DNA from: Flavobacterium sp. N1994
GTDB lineage: Bacteria; Bacteroidota; Bacteroidia; Flavobacteriales; Flavobacteriaceae
Length of the DNA stretch: 64,000 bases
Assembly (NCBI RefSeq): GCF_025947145.1
Contig: NZ_CP109999.1
Coordinates: forward strand, 806,001-870,000
Direction of reading: 5' to 3'
The notes beneath the pieces are model-generated. The model worked only from the letters and a program-made list of their open reading frames with translations, was not told the DNA's origin and did no database searches. A program made the position numbers and the translations under genes. Every line of letters begins with the position of its first letter. Position 1 is the first letter of the stretch. This document shows positions 53,325 to 63,218 of the stretch, one piece after another.

Positions 53325-55406
53325 TTATTTCTTTTCACTTAACAGCTTTAACAATTGCACTTTTTCACTTTCTGAAAGTGATGACAATAAGTTTTCAAAC
53401 AAAGTTCTGTTACTAGAATCTAACAACAAGCTTCTAATTTTATCTCGAGCAAATTTGCTAAACTGCCATTTGAAATGAGTGGTAGCATTTACCAAATTTT
53501 TCAGAACTATAGTATCTTTTTCGTCAATTGTCAAAGCATTAATAATAGCATTTTGACGCACGGAGCTTTCGTATTTTGGAGAAGTATAGTCGACTAATTC
53601 ATTATAGTAATTGTCCTTTTGAGGGCTATCATTTTCTATTGAAAAAGTCAAAAATAAAATGCGCAAACTTTTGTCATTTCCGCCAACCCAATTTTTAGCT
53701 TTCGCCAAATAATTAGTTCTATCATCAGGGAAATTTTTCCATAAGTTCATGAAGGCAATCTCTTTGGTATCATAAGATTGATCCTCAAGTAACGACTCAT
53801 ATTGAATTTTAAATTCTAACGGAATTGTTTCAGTAAATTCAGCCACAGCTTGACGAACTTTGATATCATTGGTTTGCAAAGCCAAAGACAACAATTCTTT
53901 TTTATCTTGAAAATCGATGTCTTTAATTTGATATAAAATCTCTGTTTTAACTGGATAAAAAACCGTGGATTGCAACAATTGTTTAAACTTCTGCTTGTTT
54001 TCGGCAAATGCTTTTTTTCTCATTTGTTGTACTTCAAAAAGCGTTTGCATGAAAGCATTTTTCTTCAACAAGTCATTCACTTGATCTGTCTGAAAATGAT
54101 AATCTTCTAACCAAGTTTTTTTGAAAGTTGCCACATCAAATGTTGGAGCTACTTTTTTAACTTCTGCTAAAAAATCATCACTTTCAACATTTTGATATTG
54201 GTATTTTTTCAGATAGTTTTTTACTGCTTTTTGAAAGGCTTTAACACCAATAGCTTCTCTAATAGTATGCAATGCCCAAGCCCCTTTTTGATAAAAAGAC
54301 AACGAACTAGTTTTTTCATTCAGCATCGGAATAGTATCAGTCTTTGAAGCATTTCTTAGTTGCAATGAATTACGATACAGCTGATGGTAAAAATAATCAT
54401 CTCCAAAAAGTTTCCGTTCTGCCAACAAGGCATAATAAGTAGCAAAACCTTCCTGTAACCAATGATGTTTCCCTGATTTTGCGGTAACCAAATCGCCAAA
54501 CCACTGGTGAGCTAACTCATGTGCGTTGACATTGACATAATTTCTATCATTAAAACCAATCTCGTCAATCACAAAATCTTGAGCAAAAAGCGTTGCCGAT
54601 GTATTTTCCATACCAGCATACAAAAAATCTTCTACTGGAATTTGCTTGTAAATCCTCCAAGGATACTTCACTCCTATTTCCTTTTCTAAAAAGTCGAAAA
54701 TTTCTTTGGAATACCTATACGTTGCTTCAAATTTGACGGTGTCTTTAGGTTGAATAAATAGTTGTAACGGTATTCCAGATTTAGAAGCCAAGACTTTATT
54801 ACTATAATCCCCAATGGCTACTGCAAGTAGGTAAGAACTCATTGGTTTTTGCATTTCATATTTCCAAATTCTTTGATTTTTATTCGGAAAAACATCTTTT
54901 AATACGCCATTTGCTAATACGTTATACTTTTCATCAAAAGTAATGTTCATATTAAAAATTACCTTTTCATTCACATCATCAAAACTTGGAAACCAATGAC
55001 TGGTATATTTGCCTTGCCCTTGTGTCCATACTTGTAAATTATCTCCATATTTATTAAAATACATGGTTTGTTTTGGGAAAGCTTCATAAGTAAATGTCAA
55101 CATATACTTTCCTTTTTTATAGCCATCAAATAATAGAAATTTCTTCCCTGAACTAGAAAACAAACTGGCTTTACCATTCATTTGAACTGCATTGAAAGTC
55201 ATATTTTGCGCATCGATTTTGATGGTATCAATATCTTGCTTAACTTCCAAAGTATATCGAACGGAACCAAAAACCTTTTTCGCAATTGGATCAATAGTAA
55301 TATTTCCTGTGACGGTTTTGAAATCCACTTTTTGGGTTTGTTGTGCAAAAGTAAAAACGGTAAAAAGAAGAAAAAATACGTGGCGCATCGGGATACAATA
55401 TTTCAT
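53325..55406 (-). CDS. M1 family metallopeptidase (aminopeptidase N-like)
   Basis: Read from the ATG at 55406 the protein has 693 residues and a signal peptide (MKYCIPMRHVFFLLFTVFTFAQ). A second ATG at 55388 is also possible. The zinc site is HELAHQWFG with the third ligand Glu in WLQEGFATYY, and the substrate-binding GAMEN-type motif reads YAGMENTSA. The C-terminal half is helical (HEAT-like). M1 enzymes remove N-terminal residues from peptides, and the signal peptide puts this one in the periplasm or outside. It is divergent from recG, with 80 bp between start codons. Confidence 0.9.
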   Translation of the reverse strand: MKYCIPMRHVFFLLFTVFTFAQQTQKVDFKTVTGNITIDPIAKKVFGSVRYTLEVKQDIDTIKIDAQNMTFNAVQMNGKASLFSSSGKKFLLFDGYKKGKYMLTFTYEAFPKQTMYFNKYGDNLQVWTQGQGKYTSHWFPSFDDVNEKVIFNMNITFDEKYNVLANGVLKDVFPNKNQRIWKYEMQKPMSSYLLAVAIGDYSNKVLASKSGIPLQLFIQPKDTVKFEATYRYSKEIFDFLEKEIGVKYPWRIYKQIPVEDFLYAGMENTSATLFAQDFVIDEIGFNDRNYVNVNAHELAHQWFGDLVTAKSGKHHWLQEGFATYYALLAERKLFGDDYFYHQLYRNSLQLRNASKTDTIPMLNEKTSSLSFYQKGAWALHTIREAIGVKAFQKAVKNYLKKYQYQNVESDDFLAEVKKVAPTFDVATFKKTWLEDYHFQTDQVNDLLKKNAFMQTLFEVQQMRKKAFAENKQKFKQLLQSTVFYPVKTEILYQIKDIDFQDKKELLSLALQTNDIKVRQAVAEFTETIPLEFKIQYESLLEDQSYDTKEIAFMNLWKNFPDDRTNYLAKAKNWVGGNDKSLRILFLTFSIENDSPQKDNYYNELVDYTSPKYESSVRQNAIINALTIDEKDTIVLKNLVNATTHFKWQFSKFARDKIRSLLLDSSNRTLFENLLSSLSESEKVQLLKLLSEKK

Positions 55407-55486
55407 ACGAATATAATCATTTTCAAGTTGTGTCCTTTTCAAATTTTCAAATTAAAAAACTATCTTCGCTACACCAATTTTAGCTA

Positions 55487-57595
55487 ATGTCAAACTCACT
55501 TTTACAAACTCCCATCGAATACCTAAAAGGCGTTGGACCTCAACGTGGAGAGTTATTGCGAAAGGAACTAGGCATTCATCGGTATGAAGATTTAATCAAT
55601 TTTTATCCCAATCGGTATATAGACCGAACTCGATATTACAAAATCAACGAGTTACAAAAAAATGAAAGTGAAGTTCAAATCATTGGTAAAATCATCAATA
55701 TCAAAACAGTTGAATTTGGTAAAGCCAAAAAAAGATTAGTAGCCACTTTTGTAGATGAAACAGGACAAATTGAACTAGTATGGTTTCAAGGACACAAATG
55801 GATTAGAGATAGTTTGAAAATCAATGTTGCTTATGTGATTTTTGGAAAAGTAGCTTACTTTGGAACCACCTACAGTATGGCGCATCCAGAAATGGAATTA
55901 CTCACAGAACATGAACAAAGTCTGCGTTGTTCTATGCAACCTGTTTATCCATCGACGGAAACCTTGACTAATCGTGGAATTTCCAATCGGGTCATTAATA
56001 AAATGATGCAACAACTGTTTCTTGAAACTCAGGCCAAATTCACTGAAACCCTCCCAACTTATCTTTTAGAGGAGTTAAAATTGATTCCGAAAAATGCTGC
56101 CTTGTTCAACATTCACTTTCCTAAAAGTCAGGAGCTGTTATCTAAAGCGCAATTCCGTTTGAAATTTGAAGAGTTGTTTTTCATTCAGCTGCAATTGATT
56201 ACCAAAAATTTAGTTCGAAAACACAAAATCAAAGGACATCCTTTTACGATTGTGGGGGATCATTTTAATAATTTCTATCAAAATCACTTGCCCTTTGAGT
56301 TAACCAATGCGCAGAAAAAAGTGCTAAAGGAAATTAGAAACGATATGGGAACCAATGCCCAAATGAATCGTTTACTTCAAGGTGATGTGGGTTCGGGGAA
56401 AACAATTGTTGCACTGATGGCGATGCTAATCGCTTTGGATAACGGTTTTCAAAGTTGTTTGATGGCGCCTACAGAAATTTTGGCAAACCAACATTATAAT
56501 GGTTTAACGGAATTAGCTAAAGACCTAAATATCAATATTAAAATACTGACTGGCTCAACTAAAACTGCAGAACGAAAAATCATCCATGAAGCTCTAGAAA
56601 ACGGAAGTTTAGACATTCTCATTGGTACTCATGCCTTGCTCGAAGATAAAGTGCAATTTAAAAATTTAGGTTTAGCGATTATTGACGAGCAACATCGTTT
56701 TGGCGTAGAGCAACGTTCCAAACTTTGGCAAAAAAATGATATACCACCACACATTTTGGTGATGACGGCTACTCCTATTCCGCGTACTTTGGCGATGAGT
56801 TTGTATGGTGATTTAGATATTTCAGTGATTGATGAATTACCTCCTGGAAGAAAACCTATTCAAACGGTACATCGTTATGATAGTAACCGATTGAAAGTAT
56901 GGAAATTCATTAAAGATGAAATTGCCAAAGGGCGCCAAATCTATATCGTATACCCGCTCATCAAGGAAAGCGAAACCATGGATTATAAAGATCTGATGGA
57001 TGGCTACGAAAGTATTTCTAGGGATTTTCCTTTGCCACAATACAGCATTTCTATAGTTCATGGTAAAATGAAACCTGCCGATAAAGATGCCGAAATGAAA
57101 CGCTTTGCTGAAGGTAAAACCAATATTATGGTGGCCACAACCGTGATTGAAGTTGGTGTGAACATACCAAATGCCAGTGTTATGATTATTGAAAGTGCGG
57201 AGCGTTTTGGGTTATCGCAGTTGCACCAATTAAGAGGTCGAGTTGGTCGTGGCGCGGAACAGAGTTATTGCATTTTGATGACTTCTTTTAAACTGTCTAG
57301 TGATAGTAAAATTCGTTTAGAAACTATGTGTCAAACTAACGATGGTTTCGAAATTGCGGAAGTCGATTTAAAACTACGCGGTCCAGGCGATATCATGGGA
57401 AAACAGCAAAGCGGCGTCCTAAATCTTCAAATTGCTGATTTAGTAAAAGACAAAGACATATTACTTTTAGCTCGACATAAAGCTATTGAATTACTAAAAA
57501 AAGATGCCAGTATGACTTTGCCCGAACATCAAACGCTTCGAGCTGTTTTTATAGAATTGACCAAAAAGAAAAACATTTGGAATTATATTAGTTAA
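55487..57595 (+). CDS. recG: ATP-dependent DNA helicase RecG
   Basis: The 702-residue protein is full-length RecG, which reverses stalled replication forks and processes Holliday junctions. The N-terminal wedge/OB domain includes IEYLKGVGPQRGELLRKELGI and the sequence around VWFQGHKWI. The helicase core has Walker A LLQGDVGSGKTIVAL, DEQH in AIIDEQHRFGVEQR, MTATPIPRTLAMSLYGDLD and VGVNIPNAS...QLHQLRGRVGRG. The C-terminal region has LKLRGPGDIMGKQQSG. All motifs are intact. Confidence 0.97.
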   Translation: MSNSLLQTPIEYLKGVGPQRGELLRKELGIHRYEDLINFYPNRYIDRTRYYKINELQKNESEVQIIGKIINIKTVEFGKAKKRLVATFVDETGQIELVWFQGHKWIRDSLKINVAYVIFGKVAYFGTTYSMAHPEMELLTEHEQSLRCSMQPVYPSTETLTNRGISNRVINKMMQQLFLETQAKFTETLPTYLLEELKLIPKNAALFNIHFPKSQELLSKAQFRLKFEELFFIQLQLITKNLVRKHKIKGHPFTIVGDHFNNFYQNHLPFELTNAQKKVLKEIRNDMGTNAQMNRLLQGDVGSGKTIVALMAMLIALDNGFQSCLMAPTEILANQHYNGLTELAKDLNINIKILTGSTKTAERKIIHEALENGSLDILIGTHALLEDKVQFKNLGLAIIDEQHRFGVEQRSKLWQKNDIPPHILVMTATPIPRTLAMSLYGDLDISVIDELPPGRKPIQTVHRYDSNRLKVWKFIKDEIAKGRQIYIVYPLIKESETMDYKDLMDGYESISRDFPLPQYSISIVHGKMKPADKDAEMKRFAEGKTNIMVATTVIEVGVNIPNASVMIIESAERFGLSQLHQLRGRVGRGAEQSYCILMTSFKLSSDSKIRLETMCQTNDGFEIAEVDLKLRGPGDIMGKQQSGVLNLQIADLVKDKDILLLARHKAIELLKKDASMTLPEHQTLRAVFIELTKKKNIWNYIS

Positions 57596-57655
57596 AAATT
57601 CTATTATAAGTGTTAAATAAAAACTAACTGTACCGTAGCTTTCATTGGTAAAAAG

Positions 57656-57663
57656 TAGCTTTG
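57656..57663 (+). promoter_or_regulatory. -7 promoter element of the RND efflux operon
   Basis: TAGCTTTG exactly matches TAnnTTTG and lies 28 bases before the adaptor gene start. No well-spaced -33 TTG is visible. Confidence 0.45.
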
Positions 57664-57691
57664 TAATTCAAATTTACTTACGTTTATTTCA

Positions 57692-58750
57692 ATGAAATTA
57701 AAACACCTAATTATCACTGTTCTTGTCATCGCTTTAGGAAGCATGATAGCCTACAGAATCACTAAAAACAAAACCGAAAACGAAAAAGGAAACGATAAAA
57801 GTGGAAAAAAACCACCAACAGTTGTTAGTGCCATTGTGGTTAAAACTCAGGATTTTTCGAATACCATTTCACTCTCAGGTTCGATAGATGCTAACGAACA
57901 AATTGAAATTCACAGCGAAGTTTCTGGAATTGTAGAAAGTATTTCTTTTTCTGAAGGGAGTCAAGTAAGTAAAGGGCAAGTCTTACTTAAAGTGAATGAT
58001 ATAGAACTCCGAGCGCAATTGGTACAAGCCAAAACCAAAGAAAGCTTAGCATCGGAAAACGAAAGACGCGCCAAACTCTTATTACAAAAAGAAGCTATCA
58101 GTCAAGAAGAATACGATATTGCCAGTGCCGATTATAGAACTGCTAAAGCACAAACCCAATTGATTCAAGCTCAAATAGGAAAAACTTCAATACGAGCGCC
58201 TTTCTCTGGAAAAATTGGATTACGCAATATTTCACCAGGGACATATGTAACGCCAGCCACTTTGATTGCTAATTTGGTTAACACCAATCCACTAAAAATT
58301 ACCTTTTCTATTCCTGAAAAATATGCTTCTGAAATTGAAAAAGGTTCTCAAATCACATTTACTGTACCAAATATAACAGACAAATTCACTGCCAAAATCT
58401 ACGCTTTAGAACCGGGTATCGAATTGGCTACAAGGACTTTAAAAATAAGAGCCTTAACCGAAAATTCAAATGGAAAATTATTACCTGGGACTTTTGCCAA
58501 TATTGAACTTCCATTAAAAAATATTAAAGACGCCATCATCATTCCAACTGAAGCTATTGTTCCGATACAAGATGGTAAAAAAGTGTTTATTGCAAATCAC
58601 GGTCAAGCCAAAGAAATAAAAGTGGAAACTTTAGCAAGAACCGACAAAGATGTAGTCATCACTTCCGGATTGAAAGCGGGTGATACTTTGCTAACTTCTG
58701 GCATGATGTCATTGAAAGATGAAGCCGATATCAAAGTAAAAATCAAGTAA
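57692..58750 (+). CDS. RND efflux periplasmic adaptor (membrane fusion protein)
   Basis: The 352-residue protein has an N-terminal membrane anchor (LIITVLVIALGSMIAY) and then the adaptor parts in order: a lipoyl half (SLSGSIDANEQIEIHSEVSG), a coiled-coil hairpin (about 100-155), the second lipoyl half (SIRAPFSGKIGLRNISPGTYV), a beta-barrel (LKITFSIPEKYASEIEKG) and the membrane-proximal domain. It joins the inner-membrane pump and the outer-membrane TolC channel encoded next. The gap to the pump gene is 15 bp. Confidence 0.92.
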   Translation: MKLKHLIITVLVIALGSMIAYRITKNKTENEKGNDKSGKKPPTVVSAIVVKTQDFSNTISLSGSIDANEQIEIHSEVSGIVESISFSEGSQVSKGQVLLKVNDIELRAQLVQAKTKESLASENERRAKLLLQKEAISQEEYDIASADYRTAKAQTQLIQAQIGKTSIRAPFSGKIGLRNISPGTYVTPATLIANLVNTNPLKITFSIPEKYASEIEKGSQITFTVPNITDKFTAKIYALEPGIELATRTLKIRALTENSNGKLLPGTFANIELPLKNIKDAIIIPTEAIVPIQDGKKVFIANHGQAKEIKVETLARTDKDVVITSGLKAGDTLLTSGMMSLKDEADIKVKIK

Positions 58751-58765
58751 ACCCCAGCAAAACTT

Positions 58766-61700
58766 ATGAGTTTATCCACCTTAAGCATCAAACGACCGGT
58801 TTTTACGATTGTTATCAATCTGACCATTATCCTTTTTGGGATTATTGGTTATAGCTATTTGGGTGTTCGTGAATTTCCATCTATTGACCCTGCTCAAATC
58901 TCTGTGCGAACCAATTATACTGGTGCGAATGCCGATATTATCGAATCCCAAATTACCGAGCCTTTAGAGAAAGCTATCAATTCTATTGACGGAATTCGGA
59001 ATATAACCTCATCAAGTAATCAAGGTTCAAGCACCATTACCATCGAATTCAAACTGGAAAAAAACCTAGAAGAAGCTGCCAATGATGTTCGAGATAAAGT
59101 ATCGCAAGCGGTTAAAAGTTTGCCACAAGATATAGACGCGCCACCTGTAGTTTCAAAGGCTGATGCCGATTCTGACCCCATCATTACTATGACGGTTCAA
59201 AGTGACACCAAGAATGCTTTAGACTTAAGTGATTACGCCGAAAATGTTATAGCCGAACGTTTGCAAACTATTCCTGGAGTTAGTAGTGTTCAGATTTGGG
59301 GACAAAAACGATATTCCATGCGCGTTTGGATTGACCCTGTGAAATTGTCTTCTTATGGCGTTACCGTTTCCGATGTTCGAACTGCGTTACAAAAACAAAA
59401 CGTAGAATTACCAGCAGGAAAATTAACAGGAGCCAATACCGAACTCACCGTGAAAACGATGGGAAATCTTTCTAAGCCTGAAGAATTCAACAATATCATA
59501 ATCATTGCCAACGGGGATAAAGTAGTTCGTTTAAGTGATATCGGTCACGCCGAATTAGGGGCAGAAAATCTGGAAACCCAATTAAAATCAAACGGTCAAC
59601 CAATGGTAGGTTTGGCAATTATTCCTCAACCAGGAACCAATTATTTGGATATTGCCAAGCAATTTTACAAACAGTTTGATGCGTTCAAAAAAGATTTACC
59701 CAAAGACATTAAAATCAATGTGGCTTTAGACAATACGTTATTCATCAAAAAATCGGTTGTAGAAGTAGCTGATACCTTATTGATATCGATTATTCTGGTA
59801 ATCTTGATTATCTACTTGTTTTTCAGAGATTGGGCTATTGCTTTTCGTCCTTTAATTGATATTCCGGTTTCTTTGATTGCTACCTTTTTCATCATGTATT
59901 TATGTGGGTTTTCAGTAAATGTTTTAACGCTATTAGCCATCGTTCTAGCCACAGGATTAGTAGTAGATGACGGAATTGTAGTCACAGAAAACATCTTCAA
60001 AAAAGTAGAAGAAGGGATGACTCCTATTGAAGCGGCCATCAAAGGTTCTAATGAGATTTTCTTTGCCGTAATTTCGATTTCTATAACACTAGCAGCTGTA
60101 TTTCTTCCTATCATTTTCCTGGAAGGATTTGTGGGAAGGCTGTTTCGAGAGTTTGGCGTCGTCATTGGTGCTGCTGTTTTGATTTCAGCTTTTGTTTCGC
60201 TTACGCTTACCCCAATGTTAAATGCTTATTTAATGAAAGGTGGCGAGCAGAAAAAAACTAAATTCTACACCTTTACTGAACCTTACTTTGAAGGATTAAA
60301 TAAAGGGTATGCCAGTGCCTTAGAAAACTTCATGAAAAAGAAATGGCTAAGTTTCCCAATCGTAATTGTTTGTTTAGGATTGATAGTTTTATTCTTTAAA
60401 ATTATTCCAAAAGAGACTGCGCCTTACGATGATAGAAGTTTGGTTATCGTTGGAGTTAGTACCCCAGAAGGCTCAACTTATGACTATACCGACCGATTTA
60501 TGGAAGAATTAACTAAGTTGATTAACGATTCGATTCCTGAGAAAAAAATAGCATTGGTGATTACCGCACCAGGTTTTGCTTCAGCTTCTGTAAATAGTGG
60601 AAGAGTTCGTTTGGCACTGAAAAATCCGGAAGATAGAAAGCATTCTCAAAAAGAAATCGCTGATGCTTTTACGAAATGGACTAAAAAATATTCTCAAGCC
60701 AAAGTCACCGTATCTGAACAGCCCACAATTGCAGTAAATAAACGGGGCGGTTTACCTATTCAGTATATCATTCAAGCTCCTAATTTTGAAAAGCTTCGGG
60801 AAAAAATTCCACAGTTTATGGATTTGGCTAATCAAAATGAAACCTTTTCTAATGTGGACGTTAATTTGAAATTCAACAAACCCGAAATCAATGTTACTAT
60901 CGATAGAGAAAAAGCGGAGAGTTTAGGGATTTCTGTTTTAGATGTGGCACAAACACTACAGCTTTCCTTGAGTGGACAACGTTTTGGTTACTTTATGCGA
61001 AACGGAAAACAATACCAAGTTATTGGACAATTTGATGAAAAAGATCGGGATAAACCTTTAGATTTAACTTCGATGTTTGTCAAAAATAACAAAGGCGACT
61101 TAATTCAGTTAGACAATATTGTTAAAGTTGATGAACAAAGTAATCCACCACAATTGTACCACAATAACCGCTACATGTCGGCTACCGTTTCTGCAGGTTT
61201 AGCTCCAGGAAAAAGTATTAGTGACGGAATTGACGCCATGGATGAAATCAAAGCCAAAGTGTTAGACAGTACTTTTACTACTGATTTAGGTGGTGAGTCA
61301 CGTGATTTTGTGGAGAGTAGTTCCAATACTCTATTTGCTTTTGGATTGGCATTGCTTTTAATTTATTTGATTCTAGCTGCCCAATTCGAAAGTTTTATTG
61401 ATCCGTTTATTATCATTTTGACTGTTCCTATGGCTGTCGCTGGAGCCTTATTTTCTCTTTGGTTGTTTGGACAAACCTGGAATATCTTTAGTCAAATTGG
61501 AACGGTAATGCTTATTGGATTAGTAACCAAAAACGGAATTCTGATTGTCGAATTTGCGAATCAATTACGAGAAAAAGGATTATCCAAATATGACGCCATT
61601 ATTCACGCTGCAGAGGCTCGATTAAGACCCATTTTAATGACGAGTTTAGCGATTGCCCTTGGAGCCTTACCGATTGCTTTATCTCTTGGAGCGGCTTCAA

Positions 61701-61852
61701 CCAGTAGAATCGGAATGGGAGTTGTGATTGTTGGAGGCACTATTTTCTCCTTGATACTTACGCTATTTGTGATTCCATCGTTTTACTTGATGTGGTCAAA
61801 AGCCAAAAAGCACCGCCCTGAATTTGATAACCTAGAAGCTTTAGAAAAATAA
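58766..61852 (+). CDS. RND multidrug efflux pump (AcrB/MexF-type, HAE1)
   Basis: The 1028-residue protein has the duplicated RND layout: 12 transmembrane helices and two large periplasmic loops. Signatures include SIKRPVFTIVINLTIILFGI at the N-terminus, VREFPSIDPAQI, and GLVVDDGIVVTENIFK in TM4, which carries the proton-relay Asp pair. The second half has IGLVTKNGILIVEFANQ, with the relay Lys-region, and RLRPILMTSLA. It exports hydrophobic or amphipathic compounds using the proton gradient; the substrate is not predictable. Its stop overlaps the tolC-like start by one base. Confidence 0.95.
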   Translation: MSLSTLSIKRPVFTIVINLTIILFGIIGYSYLGVREFPSIDPAQISVRTNYTGANADIIESQITEPLEKAINSIDGIRNITSSSNQGSSTITIEFKLEKNLEEAANDVRDKVSQAVKSLPQDIDAPPVVSKADADSDPIITMTVQSDTKNALDLSDYAENVIAERLQTIPGVSSVQIWGQKRYSMRVWIDPVKLSSYGVTVSDVRTALQKQNVELPAGKLTGANTELTVKTMGNLSKPEEFNNIIIIANGDKVVRLSDIGHAELGAENLETQLKSNGQPMVGLAIIPQPGTNYLDIAKQFYKQFDAFKKDLPKDIKINVALDNTLFIKKSVVEVADTLLISIILVILIIYLFFRDWAIAFRPLIDIPVSLIATFFIMYLCGFSVNVLTLLAIVLATGLVVDDGIVVTENIFKKVEEGMTPIEAAIKGSNEIFFAVISISITLAAVFLPIIFLEGFVGRLFREFGVVIGAAVLISAFVSLTLTPMLNAYLMKGGEQKKTKFYTFTEPYFEGLNKGYASALENFMKKKWLSFPIVIVCLGLIVLFFKIIPKETAPYDDRSLVIVGVSTPEGSTYDYTDRFMEELTKLINDSIPEKKIALVITAPGFASASVNSGRVRLALKNPEDRKHSQKEIADAFTKWTKKYSQAKVTVSEQPTIAVNKRGGLPIQYIIQAPNFEKLREKIPQFMDLANQNETFSNVDVNLKFNKPEINVTIDREKAESLGISVLDVAQTLQLSLSGQRFGYFMRNGKQYQVIGQFDEKDRDKPLDLTSMFVKNNKGDLIQLDNIVKVDEQSNPPQLYHNNRYMSATVSAGLAPGKSISDGIDAMDEIKAKVLDSTFTTDLGGESRDFVESSSNTLFAFGLALLLIYLILAAQFESFIDPFIIILTVPMAVAGALFSLWLFGQTWNIFSQIGTVMLIGLVTKNGILIVEFANQLREKGLSKYDAIIHAAEARLRPILMTSLAIALGALPIALSLGAASTSRIGMGVVIVGGTIFSLILTLFVIPSFYLMWSKAKKHRPEFDNLEALEK

Positions 61853-63165
61853 TGACTATGAAAATCAAATCATTATATCTCATCATCCTACTCTTGAATT
61901 GTATTCCAAAAACACAAGCACAAGAAGTATTGAAACTAGAAGATGCCGTAAAAATTGCTTTAGAAAACAATTTTGATATCCGAATAGCTTCTAATAATTT
62001 AAAAATGGATGAAGCTAATGCAACTGCAGGAAATGCAGGCATGTTACCAAAAGTAACGGCAAGTGTAGTCGATAACAATGGAATTCAATACAGTAAGCAA
62101 ACCAGACAAGATGGAACGATAACAGAGTTGAATAACGCCAAAAATAATAGCCTTACTTATGGCGCCAATTTAGATTGGACCATTTTTGACGGATTCAAAA
62201 TGTTTGCCAAAAAAAGTCAGTTAGCCGAATTACAAAAACTGGGCGATTCCAAATTAAAACTAACCATCATCACCAAAATAAGTGACGTTAACAACACTTA
62301 CTTTGATTTGGTGCAGCAACAACAACAATTAGCGGCTTTAGATAGCTCTATCGTGATTTCTAATCAACGTTTAACTGTGGCGCAAAACCGATTTACTATT
62401 GGTAAGGCTTCTAAACTTGAAGTGCTCAATGCTCAAGTAGATTTGAATACGGACCAAACCACACTATTCAAACAAAAGGAAACGTTGGCTAATACCAAAA
62501 TTCTTTTGAATCAAATTTTAGCACGCGATGTCAAAACTGATTTCAAAGTAGTGGATGCTATTGTGGTAGATAAAAGTTTATTGTTGCCAGCTTTATCGAA
62601 TTTGGCCACAAAACAAAATCCACAGCTCGAAGCCCAAATCATCAACAAAAGAGTAGCAGAACTACAATTAAAACAAGTCAAAGCAAATCGCTATCCCACA
62701 GTAAAAGTCAATACAGGTTATAATTTTTCTGAAAGTCAATCGAGTTTAGGATTTACTTCGTCAGCTTATGCCAGAGGATTGAATTATGGTTTTAGCGCTA
62801 GTTTGAATCTTTTTGATGGCTTTGCTCAAAACCGCAACGAAAAGATAGCCCAACTTGAAATCGAGAATTCTAAAATTGCCATCGAGCAACAAACTAGTGC
62901 TTTGAATGCGCAACTAGAAAGCGGGTACCAAACCTATTTAACCAATTTGGATTTGGTAAAACTAGAAGAAAAAAACGAAGCCATTGCCAAACAAAACTTA
63001 GATATTACTTTGGAGAAATTTAAAATTGGCACCATCACTCCTATTGAATTCAGAACGGCACAACTAAATTATATCAATGCTAAAGTCAGAAACACGAACG
63101 CGCAGTTCCAAGCAAAACTATCCGAAATCAACCTAAAAGAATTAGCAGGAAATTTGAGTTTTTAA
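61852..63165 (+). CDS. TolC family outer membrane efflux protein
   Basis: The 437-residue protein begins at ATG 61852 (or the next ATG, 61858) with signal peptide MKIKSLYLIILLLNCIPKTQAQ. Two OEP repeats follow, each with a long helix pair: VLKLEDAVKIALENNFDIRIASNNLKMDEANATAG, RLTVAQNRFTIGKASKLEVLNAQVDLN, then NLFDGFAQNRNEKIAQLEIEN and TLEKFKIGTITPIEFRTAQLNYINA. These form the trimeric channel through the outer membrane. It completes the efflux operon and is coupled to the pump gene. Confidence 0.93.
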   Translation: MTMKIKSLYLIILLLNCIPKTQAQEVLKLEDAVKIALENNFDIRIASNNLKMDEANATAGNAGMLPKVTASVVDNNGIQYSKQTRQDGTITELNNAKNNSLTYGANLDWTIFDGFKMFAKKSQLAELQKLGDSKLKLTIITKISDVNNTYFDLVQQQQQLAALDSSIVISNQRLTVAQNRFTIGKASKLEVLNAQVDLNTDQTTLFKQKETLANTKILLNQILARDVKTDFKVVDAIVVDKSLLLPALSNLATKQNPQLEAQIINKRVAELQLKQVKANRYPTVKVNTGYNFSESQSSLGFTSSAYARGLNYGFSASLNLFDGFAQNRNEKIAQLEIENSKIAIEQQTSALNAQLESGYQTYLTNLDLVKLEEKNEAIAKQNLDITLEKFKIGTITPIEFRTAQLNYINAKVRNTNAQFQAKLSEINLKELAGNLSF

Positions 63166-63218
63166 TTTTTTTGATATTGTCATTATAAACACTACTTTAG
63201 TGGAACTATTTGTTTTTT